Shown here: piece by piece, positions 12,501-24,500 of the stretch
How positions within the stretch are numbered: the stretch's first letter is position 1
Layout of the letters: the number at the start of each line of letters is the position of its first letter
Position numbers and translations under genes: made by a program
NCBI GenBank assembly: GCA_944472135.2
Contig: OX235270.1
Location: forward strand, 115,397,842-115,461,841
Reading direction: 5' to 3'
Length of the DNA: 64,000 nucleotides
DNA from: Trichobilharzia regenti
Lineage: Eukaryota; Platyhelminthes; Trematoda; Strigeidida; Schistosomatidae
Notes under the pieces: model-generated
What the model was told of the DNA's origin: nothing
The model's database searches: none
Seen by the model: only the letters and a program-made list of their open reading frames with translations

Positions 12501-15500
12501 CTATGTAAGTTTATAGCCTCGTCGATTGATTTTCCCTCTTTGCCCAACACTCTACGCCTAACGTCAACATTACTTACCTTGTGAAACCACCTAACGTGAG
12601 ACAGAGATCGCAGACATCTATGATCGAAAGCAGTCAACCTTTTCATGTCTTCAACTCGTATTGGCCATGTTTCAGAGCCATAGACAAGGACGGAGCGAAC
12701 TGATGAGCAGTACACACGTCCCTTGGTTGATAACCGGATGTCACGCATTTGTAAGCAAACTGCTTTGGGTCATAAAAAGATTTCAAAGAAGGTTTAAGAA
12801 TATGAAAGAGACGTTTCTCTACAGTCTTCCGAAATTGGAGACATGACGGCGATCGATCTGAACTTTAGACCTAACCCAAATGTTTTGGTACAGACACCAC
12901 CTTTATTTCTTCACAAGCGACAGGTATCGTATCCCTGTAAAACGATGCATTAACACAAAATATCAGCACACTTTTGAAACGAAATGCTTGGTACACCATC
13001 GGATCTTAGGCTTATGGTGGATTTGAGACATGTTAATATATCCTTTTCATTAGAAACCAGGGAAATGATCATTTACGTCACTAGGAACATCAGGTCCAAT
13101 CATATGAGCTTGTTGCATTATGAAAGACCTATATAAGGCATTTACATCAGGATAAAGATCAACTGAAATTTGTTTTCTGCTTTTAAGTTGATTATAAAGT
13201 TTCCAGGTGCTAGAAGCATTCTTACATGACAAACATTTCATTGTATATCTCATTTATCACTATTTAGTTGTACCACTATTTTAGTTGTCAGAAATTAATT
13301 TCCCCTCACAGATTCACAGCAGACGCACTTGATATTAACACAATATTCTATAAAACGTTCTGAAAATGGTATAGGTGATCGGAAACATTTTAACACATGA
13401 TGCAGATGTTTAGAGAGGTTAATCTTATGTTAAAGAGATTGAAACATATGAGAAACTTCAATTTCAAAAATATCTGATAATAGATAGAAGTGAAAACACT
13501 AGGTGAGCCGCATACCACGCTAAGTATACTAAGAAATGTCAAATCACTTAAAAAGGTAAGCCTGAATATGCACTTTAAAATCTATTAAAACGCATTTTTC
13601 ATCTCCAACACATAAATTGTTTCTTCACGATCGAGTTTTTACTTTTCAACAAACGAGGAGAGATAAAATGACCCGATTACATTCAGTTAGAAGAAACAAT
13701 GTAAACAGATCATAAGCAATGAATGAATAGAATAAATTCAATCCGAAGACTAGAAACCACACTGTAATGAGATATAAACAAAGACAGTCACCTTACAAAA
13801 GTGTAACAGCTGGAATTGGATTCTCGTACCTAGTTCTTTCATAAAAATCCTTCCATATGACGGGCCTCATATATCATAAATCCAAGGTAGTGATTCATTT
13901 CGGTGATGTGAACAGATAGGTAACTGAAGAATATATGATAAACACTAATAGCTTTTCTTCCATAAATCAACTAGTGCAAAATACTGTTTCAAGTGATTTA
14001 TTTATTGTATGTTCCGTTTATTAATTTAATGTCACACGAAAAGCTAATTACCATAATACTTCTACCCCGTATTAGAATTCTTAAAATATAACTCATGTTA
14101 TAATCCTCGAGAATAATTAACTTTGTGCATGTATTCAACGGAATATAAATGTTAGGTTACAACCTTACTAATACTACAAGCCAATTAAAAGTGAAGGAGT
14201 TCACCGGTAACATTCGAAAGATGTTGGATTAAATAACCAATGAAACCCTATTATCGAATTAGAAAGGACACGTGTTGACGGTACATCATTTGTACTATAC
14301 ATATGACAATAAAGGTTTGATTTGTTTACCTTGTTCATCGCCTCTGTGTACATTTCTTGACAAGTTAATATTGCATTTAAATTATTTGCTTCTGCAGTCG
14401 CCTCCAACATTGAACGTGGTTCTGGAAGAGTATCACCCTCGTAAATCTTTATGTATGCTTTGAAATAGGTAAATAATTCACGGCATGTAACTTCTTGGCC
14501 ATTTATTTTTTTGACAACTAAATTGACTGGAGCTAAGAGATGAGGGACCAGAACTATGAGATTTTCAACGAAACCGGGATCAATGTCTTTCACTCGCCCG
14601 TCAAACTTCGGATTAGTTGAAACTTTAAGACCAGGATGAGGCATTAGAAAACAATCCACCTGAGAGAAACACGACCGAATATGGCGACGAACAGTTTGAT
14701 GCTCTGTGTGGTGTTCTTGAACAATCTGAGGAAATAAAATGTGATTGTAAAAAAAGAAAATTAAACGTTCGCAACCCTTTTTCAATTTTCAAACCCTAAT
14801 TTCTCAGTGCGATCCTAAAGGCAAACGCCGAAGTCTTTGATGTGCACCTATAGTAGGAGTCATTTTGTAATGCTCAAATGACTGATGCTTGTTATTTATT
14901 TATTCGTTAGTCTATTCATTTCACAAAAACGGAATTTATTGATAACATAACTATCATTGGTGAACTCCATTATAGATAAGATTTTATTTTGATAAATCAT
15001 ACAGTGTAATACAGTAATATTAACTGATGACGTTTTGAGCACAAACTATTGCCCATAATCATATCAAGTCATTCACACAATGTTATACAGTAATATTAAA
15101 TTACTGTATGACACTGTGTGATTTATCAAAATAAAATCTTATCTATAATGGAGTTATACTCTACCACAGTATCCAAGTTGTATACTTATATCATTGGTGA
15201 AGTTTGAGACGTTTGGACTATTCAGTGAAGAATATCCAAGTGTTATGGACAAAACCTAACAGCTCTTTCAAGGTGAAAATCTAGATGATTCAGTGACCGA
15301 AGCTAAAGGAAATTAGTACTAACCCACTACTCATGCTCTTAAGTGTAATTCACTAATCGTCTAGTAGGGATATTCATTTTATTATCTTCGTCATTTAATT
15401 CGCGAATCAAAGATCAGAACAATAAAAAAGTGACCCATTAGTTCTGGCAGTAAAATAATAATATTAGTGCAACTCATCAATCATGTCAGTAGATAGACAA

Positions 15501-18500
15501 TAACTGATGAACAAAACCTACTGTGTCAGAACTAACAGTACATATTACCTACCATTATGCGTAGTGGAGTTGCAACTTGTGACCTAGCAGATGGGAATTC
15601 AGTGTTCAGATGAATAAGCAGTGATCACTGTATTAAAATGATGATATGTTTAGTAGCTGAGTCTTGTAGACAAGCAAGTGGAATTGCCAATCCTGAAGTC
15701 ACTGGTTCAAATCCTGCCAAGACTCACACTTTCATTTCAACTTCAATCATCATCCATCATATAAATACGGAGTAGTTGACAGATGTACATTGCAAATAAA
15801 TTACCAGTATTTAACAAGCTAGAATACACTTTTTATGAGAAAACAAATGTATTAAGGCTCACATGATCAGATCACACTACGTATGCCATGTGAAGTAGTA
15901 TTATATACTTAAATATTCTGTGATCCATAGAAAGAAACACTTATAACAAGCTACTGGATTAAGAAAGTGTTCAATAAGAAAACTGCGTAGTTGGTTACCA
16001 CAACTTTTAAACGCGATTCAGAAATTCTGTTTGGGAGGAGCGGCAAATGAAGATTGCATAATATTTGTGAAATAAGCGATTCCAATATATTTTTCACTAG
16101 AAACTGCTACTGTCACTGTACAACACTGTCGTCAAAACGATATTTTTTTTTATTTTTGATTACAGCTTGATTCCACACCGTATTTTTGGTACAATTATGG
16201 AATTTTCAGCGTGGATATCGGTAGCCCAAAATTCGCAGGCCGACCATAGATATCAAGTGTGCGTCGGCGTGGGCTCGAACCCCGGACCATATGCATGGTC
16301 GGCGAGAGTCCTAACCACTGTGCCACCGACGCTACCTGGGCAGCCAGTTTCTCACGCTGTACGAACATTCCACGTCCACATGTTTATTTTTACATCCATC
16401 GAAAGAAGACAAATCGGACGAATGGCTTATCGAAGGCTTTCACCAGCCCGTTTCATCCCGTCTCTCCGATTCCAGGGGATAATAAGTTTTAATGTCAGTA
16501 AAAAAAATGAACTATATATATGAGTACAAATAACAAAAGTGTGAATTAAAACAAAACAACTCCAACAGTTAGTGTGATCACGGGCAGTAATTTTGCTCGA
16601 ATTATTAACAAAAACAAAAACTTATGATTGTGTAAACTATTGAAACGTAATTATAATTTAACTTCAACATAACATGAAGTTACACCTCACAACAGTTATC
16701 ACAACTATCTTTCGATGCTGTAGCTTTAAGTAACTTCGAGTATCATCACACGGAGTTCCTCCTATTTATGTCATCCTTTACTTTGCTATTAACAACCTTT
16801 GAACATTTTGATACTTGGAAGTTCGATGTCTTTCTTATTAATTCCGACTTTTCCGTGCAGTGGTTAGCGAATACCTAATAATTATTAAAACACGTTTGCT
16901 CTATTAGTTTACCACAAAGTTTCTTTAACTGGACACTGTAGTTATCAGAAGAGTAGAATAAATTTAAAAAGCAACATATTACACTCCCATGACGCAATGA
17001 CTAGTGATACAACCTGGATTTGTGGTGATTTAGCTAAATATTTAAATTGCTTTCGTAAAGTTTAAACAGGTGTTTATTCGTCTAACCATAAATCTTAAGA
17101 TATAAATCAACTGACCTACAGAATGTCAAAAAACCGCTTTATGGATCATACGGATATCCCACATGATGTAATTAACTCAAAAACTAAAATGCAATGCAGA
17201 AAAATACACAGGAGAACCAAAACCATTTTTCGAAATCAGAGTTGATTTCCAGAAAAACAGAAACGAAACACGCAGAGACTGATATACGAGAGGTTCATCC
17301 ATGTACCATAACAAAGTTGACATCTGAGGAAGAAATTATTCCCATGCCTGTTATAATATGGAAGTGACTAGACGCTCTTAAATGAAAATGAGAGTTTTCA
17401 AGTATTGGTTTTGTAGGAACTTTGTTTGATTGATTAGAGGATTTCATCATCAGCTGATTTCAGCTCACGATAAAATCCTCCAACCAATCAAAAATGACAG
17501 TATTCCTTACGTGTAAAATAGAGACCAAAATAAAGTCATGGCTCACCGAACATCTTCACTGGGATATATGTGTAGTCCCTGTCTTATTAATGCGAATGCA
17601 TCATAGTTTACGCAATATTTCAGGAATAGATGCGCTAGCATTTATTCCACAAGGTAAATAGCAGGGAGTGTCAGAAATAGGTCATGCTACAATAAATAAA
17701 AATTATGTTATATAAGAGCAACAAAGAGAAGCTTCAACAAAATAACACACTTAAAATCAACAATACTAAGTACCAAATATTTAAAACTACCTTGAGACGG
17801 TTATTGAGCAACTGATTACCACCATCTTTTCCAAAATTGTATTCGTAAGGAAAACTCCAATCACGAACAAGAAACAACAAATGCTAGATAGGAAACAAAT
17901 GTGAATAAGTATATGTGACTATTATATTAAACTTTATAAAATAGCTCCTTAATTTCATGGCAGAACTCCAGCCAGGGAAGTAACTAGATTGTTTCGGAAG
18001 ATATAAGACGTTGAAAGTGCCTATCAGCATGAAATAAGGTCAACGTTGCGACTACGCTTGAAAATCGCATTATATATGTAACGGTTATCACAGTGTTAGC
18101 CAACTAATGGGTGTATCACAAATACTGTCTTCGGTTATCTCCTGTGGACTTTAAAAAATCCTCGACAAATAAGCTCGTCAACAGCATACTGGGTTCCCAT
18201 CAGGTTGCAAACACGTGTTCATCCTTTTCATCAACTGTTACAACAAAAGTCTTTGTATTTCTTCGTATTGGGCCTGACTTCAATTCATTGGACAACCCTG
18301 TACTGTGAAATTCTGTGGTATATAAAGGAGTATCTCAGGAGCTTACCAACATCTTCAATGCTCCATGCAAAATTACCTCAGGTAAAATAAAATCATAAGA
18401 ACACCTACCCAGACATCAATGGCGTTGGACACGCTTGTCCAATTTCCCCAATTCTCTTTAACCTCGTCTTCAATGACATTCTAAATACAACTATGAAGGA

Positions 18501-21500
18501 TGAGTGTGACAGCAGTGCCGATCTCCTGACTGAAGAAAGGCTTCACAACCTTGAATAAGGGGATGATATCAGTTCACTGTGGGATAATGCATAGACTACC
18601 CAAATATTACCTTGTCGGTTGATAATCAGTATCCATAGGTATGGTACATGCAAATTACTACTACAAGATTCGTAGAAGACCGTACTCGCACCCACATTCA
18701 CATGGCAACTATTAGAAGTATTTGAGAAGTTTATGTGTCCAGGTAGTTTTCAGCACCGATTTTGCGATGGGTGAGATTTGCAATATGTGGTGAAAATTAG
18801 GGTGACATATGTCAACACGAGCAACCTCAAGCGCCATAGTGACATTAATCCGGCCAACAGACATCTGATTTATGAAGATCATTCTTATTAAAAAGTCAGA
18901 GATAGTTTGTGTTCACTTATCGTTGTCTCCGTATAACTTTTGCATCCAGCGATGTCGTCACGCAAGTAATTCTGTTATCCGGTGGCACTAATTTGAAGAG
19001 GGAAGATACCATCTCTCCACAAGTGACTTTATTTTAGGGAGCTGGCTTTGCTAGTCTAGGTGTGTGCGACGAATATCCGTCCAATGACTTCCACACTGTT
19101 CACTCTGTCGGCTTCGGGACAAACGAAAAGAAAGGCTTGGATAGCTTATGATGCCACACTACGGGATAAAGAGAAAAGGTGTTGGGTCAGCATGACCAAC
19201 TGGGTGAAGTCCGAGAGATCATGAAACTAATTGACACCAGACGGATATTGCTCGGAATCGAAATAAAAGCTAACATGTTAATAATTCCTTACTTCTTTTT
19301 GAAAGTAATATCAAGCCATTAATTGTCATTCGAAAGCATGCTTTTCTATTTTTACTCTTTAGCTAAAGTTTTATTTCTTCTTATAACGCTTTATATTAAG
19401 TGCCGCATCCGATTGATTAAATGAGTTCAAAAATAGACCTTTTCACAGAAGTGCAGCAGCTTGAATTGCCATACCCCGTGCAACACACAGTAGAGAGAAT
19501 AGAAAACAAGATCCAAAAGAACTATAATCAGCACTTAATGTAAGTCAGAAGGAATAGTCAAACCATCGTTGTTGGTTGTCCACATAGAACTCAGCAAGCG
19601 CTGCCAATACACTTCCCTAAATGACAGCTCTATCTGAGCATTGAAGCCGCCTACCAAAACGACGCGCGTCATCTCAAACATAAGTAAAAAGTTAGTTTCT
19701 GGCATGGAGCAACATGGGCAGATCATAGTTTTTTCCGAGTTGATCACGGACTGATATCAGTTAGAGAACCATTGAAAACCAGGGAGTACTGGACAGCTGC
19801 TATTTCATTCTAGTTTGAGAATCATCGGCAATACGCACCCACCGCCAGGGTTCGAACCCAGGACCTTTTGGTTAGAAGGCAAGCTCGTATACCATTTAGC
19901 CACTGGGACCCGATTCAACTGGAAGGTCCTAGGTCCGAATCCCAGTGGGTGCGTACTACCGATGATTCCCAAACTAGAATGAAACAGCTTTCCAGTACTC
20001 CCTCGTCTTCAATGGTTCTCTAACTGATATCAATCCGTGATCAACTCGGGAAAAAAATAACTAACCCTTACAAATAAAACTATACAGATCATATTTGTTT
20101 TCATTAGAAAGATACTAAATACACAAACGAAGCGAGCGAAATGCAATGAGAAGCACGACGGAAATAAAATGAATAATGTGTGAGATTACACGACACACAG
20201 AAACATATGTGAAACTACGGGGTAAACACAATACAGCTAGCGACATTCCATTGTTTGTCCACTGAATACTGAGGTCCCTGATTTTCAATAAGACTGCTAC
20301 TGCGAACTAAGTTATCCAAAATTAAACTAGTGATTACTTCAGAAGGAAAATAAAACTACTAAGACCAAACATGGGAATTTCACTCTATTGGCTACAGCCC
20401 AACTGAGCTTAATCAGATCGAATAGATCACTTGGACCATAAGCTTTAGACGCTTAAGTCTGTCTGTTTTCGACATAGAACTGCACAAATGTGCGGAAGTT
20501 CAAGTCGCCACACTCCGTGTAGCACGCGAAGCAAGGGAAGAAAGTACAAGAAAAGCATAATAGAGACAGTAGGCAGAGGTGTGAGACAAAGGAAGAGTAA
20601 TAACGAAGAACAAAACAGTTTCATTGGAAATCATAGGTTACAAGGAGTGGATGCATCTGCGCCACTGAGAACGATTTTGAGCCATGTCACCAATTGTTTC
20701 CAACCATTGGTTTTTACCGTCCCGAGGACCTCAACTAGGAAGTCTACACCTTCCTACGTGGCTTAAACTAACTGTTACAGATCTCATTGACCGGTGCCAT
20801 GTTTTGGTTTGATCGCCGCTAGCTCTTTTCCAGCCTAACCCTATATCCGCTAACACTGCTCGTCGAGGAAGGTGATGACTTGGCATACGCAACACATGTC
20901 CTAACCATCTAAGTCTTTGTAACTTCACGACTTCATCGATTGATTTCCCCTCCTTACCTAGCACTCGACCGATGTCTAACCTCAATATTGCTCACCTTAT
21001 TATGCCACTTCACACGGGAGATAGAACGCAGGCACCTATGATCAAAGACAGCTAGTCTTTTCATGTCTTCCACTCTCAGTGGCCAGGTTTCACTAGCAGC
21101 CATAAAGGAGGATGGAGCGGACTGATGAGCAGTACACCCGCCCTTTGGTCGAAAGTCGAATATCTCGTCTACACCAGAGACGGCGTAAACTGAAAAATGC
21201 GAAACGAACCCTCTGTATCCGTGCTGAGATTTCATCAGAGATCAACTCGTTGGCACTGGCTGATTATTATTATTATTGCTCCCTTGGGTTCCTAGTGGAA
21301 CATAGGGCTTCAACTGCACGTCTCCATTTTCTTCTGTCTTCTGCTATACTTTTCGCCTGCATCCATGTTAATCCATATTCTTTCAACTCCTCTTCACACG
21401 ATCTCCTCCATGTCACCCTTGGACGTCCCACACGCCGCTTCCCTTTCGGGTTCCACTCGAGGGCTTGTCGCGCGATGTCACCCAGCGGTCTCCTCAGCGA

Positions 21501-24500
21501 GTGTCCGATCCATCTCCACTTTCTCCTGCATATTTGTTGGGCGATTGGTTCTTGCTTTGTTTGTTCCCATAATTCCTTGTTGGTGATTCTTTCCGGCCAT
21601 CTGATCTTCAGTATAGAGCGAAGACAGTTGTTAATAAAGGTCTGCAGCCTTTTGGAAATATTCTTTGTGACCCCCCGCCAAGTTTCTGATCCGTATAGAA
21701 GAACTGACTTTACGTTTGTATTGAAAATCCGAATTTTGTTGGTGATGCTGAGTGACGAAGATTTCCAGATTGATTTCAGGCTGATGAATGTGTTTCTCGC
21801 CTTCCCGATTCTCGATTTGACATCCTCGTCCGCTCCTCCTGTAGTTGAGACAATGCTCCCTAGATAAGTGAATGAAGTAACCTCTTTCAAATCCCTCCCG
21901 TTGATGGTGATTGACGTTGGATGTTGTTGCTGTTGTTGGTTGGTTATTTTCATAACCTCCGTCTTGTCTATGTTTACCTGGAGTCCTGTCTTTGCTGCTT
22001 CTTCGACCAGTTTGTCGGTTTTCGCTTGTAAGTCTTCGATTGTGTGTGACATCAAACATAAATCATCCGCGAAATCCAGGTCTTCTAGGTTCTTCACGTC
22101 GGTCCAGGATATTCCTGTCTTCTCGTTTCCCACAGTCTGACGCATAATCCAGTCCACCACAATTAGGAATATCATTGGTGATAATAAGCACCCTTGTCTG
22201 ACTCCTGTGTTTACTCCAAACGCCTCGCTGAGTTTTCCGTTGTGGATCACTTGGCGGGTGCCGTTGTCGTACAGCTGTTGAATAAGGTTGATGAATATTT
22301 GGGGTACGCCATAGTACTCGAGTAATTTCCAAATTACTTCACGATCAACGCTGTCGAAGGCCTTCTCAAAGTCTATAAAGTTGAGGTAGAGGTTTGATTG
22401 CCATTCCATGCTTTGTTCGATGATGATGCGTAGAGTTGCAATTTGGTCAGTACATGATTTGCCTTTCCTGAATCCAGCTTGTTCTGGTCGGAGTTCTGTC
22501 TCCAGTGCGTCCTTTAATCTCTCCAGGATGATGCGACTCAGGATTTTACTTGGCGTCGATAGGAGCATGATTCCTCGCCAGTTCTTGCAGAGTGGGCCTA
22601 AGTCGCCCTTCTTTGGTAGTTTCACGAGGTAACCTTTCCTCCAGTCAGTAGGCACCTTTCCCTCCTTCCAGACCTTTTGCAATAATGGAGTCAGCATGTC
22701 TGCTGTCGTCTCTGGGTCTGCTTTCAGTGCTTCAGGGGGTATTCCATCTGGTCCGGCTGCTTTTCCAGCTTTCAGAAGTTTGATTGCGTTCAAGACTTCA
22801 GCTCTCGTTGGAGGATTGGTGTCAACTTGCAGTTGTGTGTGCGCTGTTGTTGGTATTTCTGGACGGGTTGCAGGTGATGGTCGGTTCAAGAGTCCTTTGA
22901 AGTGATCCGCCCATTGTTTAATCTGTTTTTCTTCCTTGGTAATTGGGTTCCCTTGGCTGTCTTTTATAGGTTTCGCTTGTGTTGATCTCTTCCCGGATAG
23001 AGATTTGGTTATCTGATATAGTGTCCTCAGGTCCCTTTTGCCTGCTGCCTTTTCAGCTTCAGTAGCTAGATTGTCGTAGAATCGTCTTTTGTCCTTCCTA
23101 GCACTCTTCTTCACTTCTTTGTCCAATGCTTTGTAAGTTGAGCTCATCGTCTCCTTCTCCTGTCCGTCCTTGCATTGAATCATTTTCTCTTTCACCATTC
23201 TCCTCTCTTCTATTAATTTCCAAGTGTCCGTTGAGAGCCATTCCTTGTCTTGTCTCTTCTTTCTTCCTAGAACCGTTGAACACGTTTCGTTGAGAATCGC
23301 CTTCAGAGACTTCCAATGTTCTTCCACGCATGATTCTTCAGTGCTGTCGCGTAGTGTTTCCTGCTTTGCTCTGACAGTTGCAGTGAAGGTGTCTTTTGTG
23401 GTTGTGTCCTTCAGTTTCTGAGTGTTGAACTTGCATTGTGGCCTATCCCCAGCTATCCTCGAGGCTTTTAGTTTCACCTTGAAAGTCCCTTGTACTAGAT
23501 AGTGGTCTGAACCCACATCTGCTCCTCTCCTTGACCTTGTGTCCAGTAGGCTCCGTCTCCACTTTCTTGAAATTGAGATGAAGTCTATTTGATTCTTGGT
23601 GTTTCCATCTGGTGAAATCCATGTCGTCTTGTGTATATCCTTGTGTTTGAACACACTACCGCCAATCACCAAATCATTGAAGGCGCAGAAGTCTGAGAAG
23701 AGTTCACCATTGTCGTTCATTTCACCGAGGGCCTCACGACCCATGGTGAGTTCTCTTCCTGTGTTGTCTCCTCCCAGCTTCGCATTCATGTCGCCCATCA
23801 GGATTTTGATATCGCCATTTGGGACGTTGTCCATTATTGCTTGTAGTTGTCTGTAGAACGCCTCCTTCTTCTCTTGTTCTGAGACGTTTGTAGGCGCATA
23901 ACATTGAATGACTGTAACTTTCCTTCCTTTTGAGTTGAACCTGGCTGTCATTATCCTGGAGGAGATTGGTTCCCACTGCATGAGAGCTTTGGTTGCTGTT
24001 GGTGACATCATGATGGCCACTCCCTCGGTGTGCTCATGGTTGTCCTCTAGGTGGCCGGAATAGATTACTGTCTCTCCAGTAGGTAGTTGGCACCTTCCAG
24101 TTCCGTTCCATCTGCTCTCGCAGATTCCCAACACTTCTATTCTGTACCTTCTCATTTCAGCGGCTATCTGGGCAGCCTTTCCAGTTTCGTACATTGTGCG
24201 AACATTCCAGGTACCCATCCTTACTTTTGCTTTCATCGAAAGAAGGCACATCGGCTGACTGGCTTCCCGAAGGCTTTCACCAGCCTGCGTCATTTCACTT
24301 CCCCGATTCCAGCGAAAAGTAAGGCTATTGCTTATGTTTTTAGAATTTTTAATATATTTATTCGTTGAAGTTTCTGTAGCGATTTGGTTGTTTTACAGGG
24401 GTGGAGTTGCTAGCACCACGCCCCAACCCTCCCTCTTTACCCGGGCTTGGGACCGGCGAGAAAACTAGTAAGCTGGTAGCCTAGCAAGCTAGTATCTGGC

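Noticed and set aside
16260..16333. Possible functional tRNA gene (paired acceptor ends, box A and box B)
   Set aside because: The anticodon arm is a perfect GACCATGCATATGGTC hairpin with no normal 7-base loop, and the same head recurs with a shared body at 29955 and 31400, so it is a SINE.
21112..21867. 251-codon plus-strand open frame
   Set aside because: Lies antisense to the RTE-A and RTE-B reading frames, crosses their junction and has no domain; it is a shadow frame.
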